Below, in pieces: positions 11,130 to 20,200 of a DNA stretch of 64,000 bases (positions are counted from its first letter, which is position 1; every line of letters starts with the position of its first letter). Made by a program: the position numbers and the translations under genes. Source of the DNA: Serinicoccus kebangsaanensis (lineage in GTDB: Bacteria; Actinomycetota; Actinomycetes; Actinomycetales; Dermatophilaceae). Under the pieces are notes generated by a model that saw only the letters and a list, made by a program, of their open reading frames with translations, was not told the origin of the DNA and searched no databases. Location: positions 62,001-126,000 of the forward strand of contig NZ_VSLG01000002.1 of NCBI RefSeq assembly GCF_008919445.1, given 5' to 3'.

Positions 11130-11368
11130 GCAAGTCGGACAAGGCAGACTGGGAAAGGGCCATCGGTGAGATCTCCTCTGGTGAGTACTTGGCGGTACAC
11201 ACCGAGCATCTCGCCGATGACCCCTCTACGTCAGGGAGCCACACCCACTCCCCAAACCCCACACCCCACGGGACTCCTACCTTCGGCAGCAAGCCGTTCT
11301 CGGGGGCCAACGCGTTCCTTGAGGAGGACGGGCGCGAGCCGATCGACTGGCGGATCCCGGATCTGTAA
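11123..11368 (+). pseudogene. Possible C-terminal fragment of an unknown gene
   Basis: On the plus strand an open frame of 81 codons follows the kinase breakpoint and has no start codon after the preceding TGA. Its composition looks coding: KADWERAIGEISSGEYLAV near the beginning and FLEEDGREPIDWRIPDL at the end. I do not recognise the family. It is probably the tail of a gene truncated when the accessory block was formed. The following 11369-11580 shows nothing I can assign. Confidence 0.3.
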
Positions 11369-11580
11369 TGGTCGGGACTCGAGCGAGGTGCCCAGACCAA
11401 TTCGTCGTCGGGTAGTCAGAGCCGATGAGCTCGATCGGGCTGAGCGGCACGCCGCCAGCCTCATGGACTTCGCGGACCGCGGGACCACGACTGTGATTCC
11501 GCCTTCGCGCCGTCCGTTCGGAGGGTCGGGCTCAAAGGGCTCGACCAGCCATCAGCGACGCGCTGGCCACGGCCTTCACC

Positions 11581-12333
11581 TCACGCGATCATCGCCTCGA
11601 GCGCTTCGACCACCGACTCCAAGGCCTCGAGGTCTTGCTTGACCTCTGTCACGGTGAGCGGTGCCCGGCCCCGACCGTGTCGGTCCCCGGTGTGCACGAT
11701 CTTGTTCCGCCGCTTGGTGATGCGCTCCAGGAGGTCGAATGAGGTTCCCTTCGGGACCTTGCGATGGTGGTCCATCTGATTGGTCCACTTGGTGATCCCG
11801 ATGAGTGACAGCAGTTCGCCCAACTTGGAGGGCGAGGTGCTGGCCAGTTCGTTGATATGACGCACCATCACGCGTTCACGCAGTCCTCGGCGCCGACGTT
11901 GGTAGTCGGTCTCGATGTCGAGCCAGTCTCCCACCGTGAGAGGCACCTTGCGCATCCGGTCAGTCGCGCTCATGTTCGCCCTGAGCAGTACGCCGGCGCG
12001 CTCGATGGCCTTGTCCGACAGGTACGTCTCGGTGGCTGCGCATGCAGCAACCAGCGCTTGACGCAGGAGTGGCTTGTGGTCTGAGAAGTGTGCACGGCTG
12101 AGTCCTGAGCCGGGTTTGAACACGACGAGGACGTCGCCGCTCTCAAGGCAGTCCAACTCGCCGCGTTGCTTGGCAGGGATCCGCATGGCATCGCCCACCC
12201 GCTCACGGAGCTCGCGGCGCATCCGGTAGGCACGTTGATTGGTGAAGCCTTCGGCCAGGCGCACGAGGTGGTGAGCGTCCTCCATGTTCGCCTTGAAGGA
12301 CTCCAGGGGCGACAGCTTCGCGACGCCGCTCAC
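11581..12333 (-). CDS. HEPN-like protein of a helicase operon
   Basis: This 250-residue, highly charged and mostly helical protein has R209 and H214 in RNKIVH, the Rx4-6H signature of HEPN ribonucleases, set in the usual context RITKRRNKIVHTGDR near the C-terminus. HEPN proteins commonly act as RNase toxins in abortive defence systems. The GTG start overlaps the stop of the helicase gene by 4 bp (GTGA), indicating translational coupling. The exact subfamily is not recognised; the RxxxxH motif alone can occur by chance, but the helical context and operon support it. No antitoxin-like nucleotidyltransferase is adjacent, so the helicase or HAD protein may control it. Confidence 0.65.
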   Translation of the reverse strand: MSGVAKLSPLESFKANMEDAHHLVRLAEGFTNQRAYRMRRELRERVGDAMRIPAKQRGELDCLESGDVLVVFKPGSGLSRAHFSDHKPLLRQALVAACAATETYLSDKAIERAGVLLRANMSATDRMRKVPLTVGDWLDIETDYQRRRRGLRERVMVRHINELASTSPSKLGELLSLIGITKWTNQMDHHRKVPKGTSFDLLERITKRRNKIVHTGDRHGRGRAPLTVTEVKQDLEALESVVEALEAMIA

Positions 12334-15300
12334 ACCGACTCCTCGAACACTCCGCGGGCTAGTTGCTCGATCTGAGCGGCGTCGATGCCGTCGGGTGGTT
12401 GGCCTTCGGTCGACCAGACGAGTGTTCCCTCAGGGCCTCCGCCTTCGGTCCACGGGGCGATCCCGTGGTTGGCGTACCACTGCCTCTTGGCCTCCCAATC
12501 GGCGCGGTAGCCAGCCTTGTCCAGCATTCCCAGGTGCTCCCAGTAGGTCGGCGTAGTTCCGGGGCGATGGATGGTGAAGTCCGGGAGTCGGCGGGTTCCG
12601 TCTGGCATCACGAGTGGCTGCTCGTACAGGTATTCCACACCCAGTGACCTCAGTGTGTTGGCCACGATGACCTCGGACTTAGAGATGACGAGTTCTCCGT
12701 TGGCCGTGCGGTGGACATGCGCCCCGTCGCGCAGACGGCCGTCTGCGGCCTCGAATGGCGATGGCGGGCGGAAGAGGCGCGTAAGTCGCCGCCCGGTCTC
12801 CGATTCGAGCGGACCGGCGACGCGTCGGAGGTCGGACGGATCTCCCTGGATGAGGAGCACGCACTTGCGTTGGTGTCTGGTCAGTGCGGTGTACAGCAAC
12901 TCCGGGGACAGGAGTGGGCAAGGGTTGGGGACGACGACGAACGTGAGCCCGAATTGGGATCCTTGGGACTTGTGGACCGTGACCGCGTAGGCGAGTTCGA
13001 GTTCCTCGACTCCGTCGTTGTCGCCGTTGAGGTCGGATGCCCAGAAGATGAAGTGCAGGCCAGGCTGGGTGGACAACTCGACCTTGAGGCCCTTGTTCCC
13101 TGCCCACCAGGTGGCAATGCCGATCTCGCCGTTGGCTACCTCGGCCTTGACCTTGGCTTTGTCGGCGATGCGCTCGGCCTTCATGCCGTGATTGCGGACC
13201 ACCATCACCTTGTCGTGGTAGAGGATCTCGTCGGCGCCCATCGGTGGGGGCAACCTGTAGTTGTCCCTGGCGCTGGCCGCGTCCTGGCGCCGCCACGTCC
13301 GCCGCACCAGCCGGTTGAGGCCGTCAACGCCACCTTTCCTGGCCCGGACCGGTGACAGGAGTTGCCAGTTCTCGGCTCCCTCGCCGCCCGTGCCGAAGTC
13401 GAATGCGGGTCGGCCCATGTAGCTCGAGGTCGCGCCAAGGGATTCCTTCAGCGCATCGGAGGTGCCAGGGGCGAGTCGGTACTCATCGACAAGCGTGTCG
13501 ACGACAAGGTCGTGTAGTTCCTCTTCGGTCTCCCACCGCTTGATCAACACAGAGCCGTCGCCGGTGCCGTTCAACACGCGGGCGAACGCCTCGTCGGCGG
13601 CGGGGTGGGCGGAGTCGGTGGCGAAGAAGGCGGCGACGGCGAGGTCGTCTCGACCCGAGTCAGAGCCGGTGATCGTTCCCGTGGTGCCGCGCTGCCGCCG
13701 GCCGATGGTGAGCTGGGCGATCCCGCCTCCCGTGGGCTGTGCCTCGACGCCAGCAGAGGACGATGCGTTGAGATCGGCCAGGTGGCGGATGAGGTCTGCG
13801 AATGGCCGGCCCGCCCCGATGGGTGGGAGCTGGCGGTGGTCGCCGCAGAGGATGAGTCGGTCGACTCCGGTGACCGCGGCGAGGAGCGCGGCGAGCATCT
13901 CCTCCGTGAGCATGGATGCTTCGTCGACGATGACCGTGTGGTAGGAGCCGATCTTGGCCGCGCCGTCCTTGATGTGGTAGCCGAACTCGTAGTCCCAGCG
14001 GCCGGAGGGGCGTAGGAAACTGGCGAGAGTCGCCGCCCTTTCACCGGTCTTGTCGCCGAGTTGGACGCGGGCCTTGCCGGTAGGCGCCAGGAGAAGCACG
14101 CGTCCGCGGATCTCCGGTTGGCTGCACAGTGCCTTGAGGAGTGTGGTCTTACCGGTGCCGGCGGGGCCGACGAGTGCCGATACGCGTGCTTGAGCCAGCG
14201 TCTGAAGCGCGAGCGACTTCTCGGCTCTGGCCAGGGGCTCGTCGACATCCGTCGGGTCGATGGGTTGAGCAATCGCCTCATCGACTGCTTGGGCCCAGTC
14301 CCAGGTGACGTCGAGTGGGCCTAGGTGAATGCGCTGACCAATCTCGTCTGCGATGAGGTCGCCAGCAGCGGCCAGCCGATCCAGTTGCCAGCCCCGGCCA
14401 CTCTCGGCGAGCGGCGTCTCCGCGAGAAAGGGGTGGAACTCGTCTGTGGCGAGCTCGAACAGATCGGTTTCCGGGTCACAGGTGGGTTCCAGGCCCAGGT
14501 TGCTGATTCGCCTCCTGAGTTGCGGCTCGTCGAGGAGTGTGTGCCCCTCGTCGATCGCTCGTTCCAAGACGTGGACGCATGCGGCTCGGACACGCCTATC
14601 GTCCGCCGCCTCACCGATCGGGTCGGGAAGTGGGCATCGATCGAGCGTCGCCTGGGCGTTCGCGGATCGAGGGAACAGGCCGCGGTCGATGGTGCCGAGG
14701 GTCAGGCCGTCGCGACGCCGTCGGTCGATCTCGTAGAGCTGGTACGGGTTGGCCAAGAGCTCGGAGTCGGTGACGATCGAGCCATCGATGCTCCGCTCGG
14801 TTTGGTCGAACAGTCGCCGTGCCTGATCCCTGGTGAGGTCAAAGCGTGCGAGGAGTCTCAGGAGTTCGTATCGTTCTGGTTGTTCCGCTAGCCGCTCCCA
14901 GGCCTTCCTGGCCATGCGGTGGACCAACCCGGTTGCCGGTCCCTTGCCCGAGGCCGCGTCCTTGATCGCGGACTCAAGGGCAGGCCAAGGGTCGTCTGCG
15001 GGGTCATCGAGTGAAGCGACCACCCGGTGCGCAATGACCGCTCCCCGAGCGAGTCCGGCAGCGGTAAGAACTGCACCGAGTCCCGGGTAGGCGCCACGCT
15101 GCGCCCACGCGTCGGCGATCCGGTCCTCGAGCCAGGTCGCGACCTGGTTCCACGGACCGTCGACGATTCCGGGAAGCATCTCCACTACGCGTGCGAGTTC
15201 GGTCAGTGCCTGGACAGCGGTGTCGTGGCTGACCAGTTCGGTGACGTATGAGAACTCCTCGAAGGAGTCCGGCGGCGCGATGGCAACGAACCGGGCGAGG

Positions 15301-16103
15301 TCATTGCCGCTGAGCTTCGGGTCGGCCAAGAGCTGCTGGTACGGAAGGAGGAAGCCGTCGGTGCAGTTTGGCGTGATCGAGTGAGCAACCGCGCGTTCCC
15401 ACATGATCGAGCGCAGCGGACCGGTGCCGTCGTACTCCCATTCGCTGGGCGGCGCCACTGACGTCACCAAGCCCGCGCCCACCAGGACGCGGCCACCGGG
15501 TGGTCGATCTTCGAGGAGCGGAACGTCCTTGGCGTAGATGAAGACCAGCGACCTCGTGGGAACAATGGCGGAGAAGAACGAGTCGAGCATCGCCAACTGG
15601 TTGCGGTGGTCTTGGACCCAATTCGTCTCGGTGCGCTTCTCGATGATCTCGTCGGCCCGGTCTTCCAAGGACCGGTCGTACTGAATGCCCCAGATGTCGG
15701 CGATCAGCTCAGCCTGGTCGCGCATCACCCAGCGATACGGCGTCGCCTCGAACGAGTACGCCGGCATGGTGTGCGTCGTGGTTGCGAAGTGCGCGTGCGA
15801 CCGCGTCCACCCACCGGCATAGGCATGGTCCCGGTCGATGGAGTAGGCACTCTCGCGCATGAAGCCGCCCCGCTCGAACACGCATGGAGGCACCCGCCGG
15901 CGGGGGAGGTCCGACCAAACCATGCCGCTGTCGTCGGACTCGGTCTCGGAGTCCTTGTTCTCCTTGATGTTCTTCAACACCGAGCAGAAGTGGTTCTCTC
16001 CAGGCTTGTCGCACACGCGCCCGGTCCAGTCGGTGTCGTGCCAAGGCACGCGTACGGACAGGTGCATCGGCGCGAGTTGCACGGCGCCTTCGGCAAGTGG
16101 CAT
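12330..16103 (-). CDS. RecD-like helicase with C-terminal PD-(D/E)xK-type nuclease
   Basis: The product is 1257 residues. The N-terminal 620 residues are unassigned and include PWHDTDW and a C-x6-H-x-C cluster (C31, H38, C40) that may bind metal. A superfamily 1 helicase follows: Walker A GPAGTGKTT at 646-654, DEAS at 727-730, GDHRQLPP at 754-761, and a UvrD_C_2 segment with TVHKSQGSQF and LLYTALTRH. Residues about 1145-1220 resemble a restriction-type nuclease: LPDFT near 1173, YWEHLG near 1187, and nearby Lys residues. ATG 16103 has GGGGAG nine bases upstream and immediately follows the HAD stop. DNA unwinding and cutting in anti-phage defence is inference. It overlaps HEPN by 4 bp. Confidence 0.78.
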   Translation of the reverse strand: MPLAEGAVQLAPMHLSVRVPWHDTDWTGRVCDKPGENHFCSVLKNIKENKDSETESDDSGMVWSDLPRRRVPPCVFERGGFMRESAYSIDRDHAYAGGWTRSHAHFATTTHTMPAYSFEATPYRWVMRDQAELIADIWGIQYDRSLEDRADEIIEKRTETNWVQDHRNQLAMLDSFFSAIVPTRSLVFIYAKDVPLLEDRPPGGRVLVGAGLVTSVAPPSEWEYDGTGPLRSIMWERAVAHSITPNCTDGFLLPYQQLLADPKLSGNDLARFVAIAPPDSFEEFSYVTELVSHDTAVQALTELARVVEMLPGIVDGPWNQVATWLEDRIADAWAQRGAYPGLGAVLTAAGLARGAVIAHRVVASLDDPADDPWPALESAIKDAASGKGPATGLVHRMARKAWERLAEQPERYELLRLLARFDLTRDQARRLFDQTERSIDGSIVTDSELLANPYQLYEIDRRRRDGLTLGTIDRGLFPRSANAQATLDRCPLPDPIGEAADDRRVRAACVHVLERAIDEGHTLLDEPQLRRRISNLGLEPTCDPETDLFELATDEFHPFLAETPLAESGRGWQLDRLAAAGDLIADEIGQRIHLGPLDVTWDWAQAVDEAIAQPIDPTDVDEPLARAEKSLALQTLAQARVSALVGPAGTGKTTLLKALCSQPEIRGRVLLLAPTGKARVQLGDKTGERAATLASFLRPSGRWDYEFGYHIKDGAAKIGSYHTVIVDEASMLTEEMLAALLAAVTGVDRLILCGDHRQLPPIGAGRPFADLIRHLADLNASSSAGVEAQPTGGGIAQLTIGRRQRGTTGTITGSDSGRDDLAVAAFFATDSAHPAADEAFARVLNGTGDGSVLIKRWETEEELHDLVVDTLVDEYRLAPGTSDALKESLGATSSYMGRPAFDFGTGGEGAENWQLLSPVRARKGGVDGLNRLVRRTWRRQDAASARDNYRLPPPMGADEILYHDKVMVVRNHGMKAERIADKAKVKAEVANGEIGIATWWAGNKGLKVELSTQPGLHFIFWASDLNGDNDGVEELELAYAVTVHKSQGSQFGLTFVVVPNPCPLLSPELLYTALTRHQRKCVLLIQGDPSDLRRVAGPLESETGRRLTRLFRPPSPFEAADGRLRDGAHVHRTANGELVISKSEVIVANTLRSLGVEYLYEQPLVMPDGTRRLPDFTIHRPGTTPTYWEHLGMLDKAGYRADWEAKRQWYANHGIAPWTEGGGPEGTLVWSTEGQPPDGIDAAQIEQLARGVFEESV

Positions 16104-16700
16104 CTACAGCATCTCCCCATGTGGCGCTGAGCGGCAGAGGAGCACGCCTGTGGGGAGATGGTGGTGCTCCGTGGCCTGCAGCCCGTACGTGCCCGTGTAC
16201 CGACCAGTCCTCAGGTCCTCCGGATCGACCCCCGCAGCAACATCGTGGTCCGGAGATGGGTACAGCACGTCGATGACTCCGTCAAGACCCGTGTGCCGGA
16301 GGCGCGACTCCGTCCAGTACGCGCCGGACTCGGGATAGGCAACGATCCGTAGTCCTCGGTTCTTCAGGGCACGGAGCTTCTCGTCCACTCCGGGGTACAG
16401 CCTCGTCGTGTGCTTGCGCGCCGAATTCTGGGCATGCAGTGCGTCGTTGAAGACATCGAAAGGGTCACGTCCATCTGCGAACTCGACCAGTGCGGGGACC
16501 TCGCGGATCAAGTTGGAGTACTCCGTGGTGCCTCGCTGTTGGTGAACCGCCTTGATCTGCTGTTCCAGAGTCTGCCGGTTCGCCCCACTTATGGAGACGA
16601 GCCCGTCGAGCAGGGCGCTGAACGACTGATACCACGCCTCGAACCAGTCCCAGAGCGTGTTGTCCAGGTCCGTGATCAGCATGCGAGGTCCCACCGTCAT
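16104..16700 (-). CDS. HAD-like hydrolase, C-terminally short
   Basis: The N-terminal DLDNTLW is HAD motif I (DxDxT), with an alpha-helical cap region and a motif II-type strand (RIVAYPESGAYW). The normal HAD second half, with the motif III lysine and the acidic motif IV (GDxxxD), is absent: after HLPTGVL the frame ends in CRSAPHGEML. The stop directly abuts the helicase ATG. The protein may be truncated, or it may have lost catalysis and kept a binding role. Several starts exist (TTG 16730; ATG 16718, 16706, 16700, 16682); ATG 16700 has an AGGGTGA stretch upstream. It is the first gene of the HAD-helicase-HEPN operon. Confidence 0.65.
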   Translation of the reverse strand: MTVGPRMLITDLDNTLWDWFEAWYQSFSALLDGLVSISGANRQTLEQQIKAVHQQRGTTEYSNLIREVPALVEFADGRDPFDVFNDALHAQNSARKHTTRLYPGVDEKLRALKNRGLRIVAYPESGAYWTESRLRHTGLDGVIDVLYPSPDHDVAAGVDPEDLRTGRYTGTYGLQATEHHHLPTGVLLCRSAPHGEML

Positions 16701-16857
16701 GCTCATCACCCTAGTCATGGGTACCGACAAGAGCCTGAGTCCGAGCAGCTCTCAGGCGCGTTTCTGCAGGGCGGAGGCGAGCCCGTACTGCTGCTGGGGG
16801 TCGAGGGAGTACCCACCACGATGCCTGACCAGCATCCCGAGCGCCGAGGTGGCGCCT

Positions 16858-17256
16858 TTGAAGCGAACCTTGCAGACTTACCTGCAGTCCGTCGCGGACC
16901 CGTCGGCGACCGACGTCGTACGCGGCTTGGACGAGACCGTGCAGCCGGGGACCGGGTACCGGTGCCTGAATCCCGTGTGCGATCAGATGTGCGCGTGGCC
17001 CTCCGGCTACGCGGCCGGCAGACCGACCAGGTTCTGCTCGCGTAGCCGCCGTCAGATGTTCGACCGGGTGCAAGCACGTCTCGCCTGGGAGGTCGACACG
17101 TTGGAGGCGTGGCTGCAGCAGGCCGATCTACTGGCCAAGGATCGCGCCGTCCTCGAACGCGCCGCCGGCCAGCCCCGGTGGGCCCTGGAGCGCTACCCCG
17201 ACACCGGGGTGGGGGTCGGCCGGCCCACGTCCTCACCCGGGAGCAGCTCAGGCTGA
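16858..17256 (+). CDS. Small zinc-ribbon-like protein
   Basis: This 132-residue protein starts at TTG 16858 with GAGGTG about seven bases upstream. It contains four closely spaced cysteines (CLNPVC, then QMC, then RFC after about 15 residues) that look like a zinc ribbon, followed by a helical charged segment (QMFDRVQARLAWEVDTLEAW) that may form a coiled coil. I do not recognise the family. It diverges from the HAD operon and converges on hsdR with a 9-bp overlap of the ends, so it sits between two defence modules. The start is uncertain, but codon use inside the frame looks coding. Confidence 0.5.
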   Translation: MKRTLQTYLQSVADPSATDVVRGLDETVQPGTGYRCLNPVCDQMCAWPSGYAAGRPTRFCSRSRRQMFDRVQARLAWEVDTLEAWLQQADLLAKDRAVLERAAGQPRWALERYPDTGVGVGRPTSSPGSSSG

Positions 17257-20200
17257 CTCGCGCAGGGTCTCCCAGAGCTTCATCATTCCCATGATCGCCA
17301 GGATCTCCTCGCGGGAACGGTCGGCGGCGAGGCGCTCCAGTCCGCGCTGCTGACTGTCGGTGGCCTCGACGATGACCTCCTGGATGGTGCGCCACAGGTC
17401 CGGTCCGGAGAAGAAGTCGAGCTTGTTGTTGGCGGCAGCCTGGGCGCGCAGGTCCTCGTTCTCGAGCATCTTGCGCAGCACCGTCTCGACCGCGGAGACC
17501 TGGTCGCCGTCGGAGAGGCCGTCGCCGTCGAAGAGGGTGTTGATGTGGGCCAGCACCTCCGACCACGGCACCAGGTCGGCCTCGTGGCGGCCACGGGATC
17601 CGGCTGCCAGGACGGACGCGAGCCCCTCGGCCTGCCCGGTCGCCAGGTCGAGTTCCTGCTCGGGCTGCTTGTGCAGCGCGTGGTGGGTCAGGGTGACGTC
17701 GGAGAGGTCGATGGTGTCCTCGTGCCGGTTGGAGTCCTTGAGGGCCTCGGCGAGCAGCCGCGCGAAGGTCGCACGCTTCTCCAGCTCGACGTCGTCGTAG
17801 TCGACGATCGCGGCGAGGAAGTCATACGTGCCGACGAAGGTGCGCAGGTCACGGCGGAAGGTGTCGAGCCGGTCGACCTCGCTGTCGTCACGACTCTGCA
17901 GTGCCCGCCGGTATGCCGTGTTGAACCTTTCCTTGACCGGCGCCAGCGCGGCGGACAGTTTCCCCTGGCTGGGTTTGGTGGTCCCGTCACCCCAGTACGC
18001 CTTGGCGCACCCGTCGACGTCCATGGCGTCGAAGAGGGCGACCCCGGCGAGCTTGTCCCACTGGTCGAAGACGATGTTGGGGTCGCTTGCCTGCGTGAGG
18101 TAGGCGCCCTCGTAGTAGACCTTGAACGCGTCGAGCACGTCCTCGGCCTGGTTGACGAAGTCCAGCACGTAGGTGGTCTTGCCCGGATACACCCTGTTGA
18201 GCCGGGACAGGGTCTGGACGCACTGCACACCGTCGAGGCGCTTGTCGACATACATCGCGCACAGCAGCGGCTGGTCGAACCCGGTCTGGTACTTGTTCGC
18301 CACGATGAGCACCTGGTGCTCCCGCGTCCCCAGCGCCTCCGGGATGGTCCGGCCGCGCAGGTCGGTGTTCATCGAGTGCTCGGTGAACTCCTCCGGCCCG
18401 GACTCGGGGTCCTCGACCGAGCCGGAGAACGCGACCAGGGTGGCGACGTCGGTGAGGTGGTGCTCGGCGATGTACTTGTCCATCGCCAGCTTGTAGCGCA
18501 CCGCAGACTTGCGGGAGTCGGTGACCACCATGGCCTTCGCATGACCGTCCAGCAGCGGCGCGACGTTAACGCGGAAGTGCTCGACGATGATCGCGACCTT
18601 CTGGCTGATGTTGTAGGGGTGCAGCTTGACCCACTGCATCACTGACTTCATGGCCTTGGACTTGTCGACCGTCTCGGAGTCGTAGTCCTGTCCACCGTGG
18701 ACCAGCCGGAACGCCGTCCGGTAGGTCGTGTAGTTCTTGAGCACGTCGAGGATGAAGCCCTCCTCGATGGCCTGCTGCATCGAGTACAGGTGGAACGGGA
18801 CCTTGTCGACCTCCCCTCCGGTGTCGGAGGTGCCGAACAGCTGGAGCGTCTTGCCCTTCGGGGTTGCGGTGAAGGCGAAGAAGGAGACGTTCGGCAGCGC
18901 ACCCCGCCCCTCGAGCTCCAGCCGCACCAGGTCGTCGACGCCGACCGTGTCGTCCTCTTCGGTGACGTCGTCGAGAACCTTGCCCGACAGGGTCTGTCGC
19001 AGCTTGTTGGCCGACTCCCCGGTCTGAGAGGAGTGGGCCTCGTCGATGATCACGGCGAACCGCTTGCCCGCCAGCGACTTCGACTCCCGGATCGCCTCTA
19101 GCGCGAACGGCACCGTCTGGATCGTGACGACGATGATCGCCCCGCCGGTGGTCAGCGCCTCGGTCAAGGCCTGCGACTTGGAGGAGAACCGTTTCGCGAA
19201 GTCGCTGTCGGTGCCCTGCCCGATGGGCAGCACCACGCCCCGCTTGTGGTCGATCTGGTAGATCGCGTCCTGCAGCTGGTCGTCCAGCACCGTGCGGTCG
19301 GTGATCACCAGGATCGAGTCGAAGACCTTGTCCGAGCTGGCGTCGTGCAGCGTGGACAGCTGGTGCGAGAGCCACGCGATGGAGTTGGTCTTGCCCGACC
19401 CGGCCGAGTGCTGGACCAGGTAGCGCTGCCCTGGCCCCTTCTCCTTCGCATCCGCTAGGAGCGTGGTGACCGCATCGTGCTGGTGGTAGCGCGGGAAGAT
19501 CACCGTCGAGGACCGGGTGACCCTGCCGGTCGCCGGGTCCTTGCGCTTGTTCACCTGCACGTGCATGAACTTGCCGAGGATGTTGAGCCAGGTGTCCTTT
19601 GCCAGCACCTCTTCCCACAGGTATGCCGTGGCAGCCCCGTCCGGGTTCGGCGGGTTCCCGGCATGACCGGCGTTGCCGCGGTTGAACGGCAGGAAGGGCG
19701 TCTCCGGACCATCGAGCCGGGTGGTCATGTAGACCTCGCTGTTGTCCACCGCGAAGTGCACGAGGGCCCGGTGCCCTGGAGCCAGCAGCGGTTCCCGGCG
19801 GCGGGTCTTGGGGTCCACCGGCGGGCGGTCATGGCGGTACTGGCGGATCGCCTCGTGCACGTCCTGCTGGAACTCGCTCTTCAGCTCGGCTGTCGCCACC
19901 GGCAGCCCATTGACGAAGAACACCAGGTCGATCGAGTCGGTCTTGTTCTCCGAGTAGTAGACCTGCCGGGCGACCCGAAGCCGGTTCTGGGCGTAACGCT
20001 TCGTCGTCGTCGGGTTCATCGACTCAGCCGGACGGAACTGGCACAGGTCCAGTTGCTTGGTGGACTTGAACCCGTAGCGCAACGCGGCCAGAGTCCCGCC
20101 GCCCGCGTCCAAGGGGCGGTCCAGCGACTCGGCAAGCCGGTCCAGCAGTCGCTCCCGGTCCTTATCGGTCTTCACGATTGCAGCGAGTGTTTCCGGCTGG

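Noticed and set aside
11231-11488. Small minus-strand frame in the gap after the kinase stub
   Set aside because: Ser/Arg-rich without pattern and no ribosome site; the plus-strand reading is the more coding-like.
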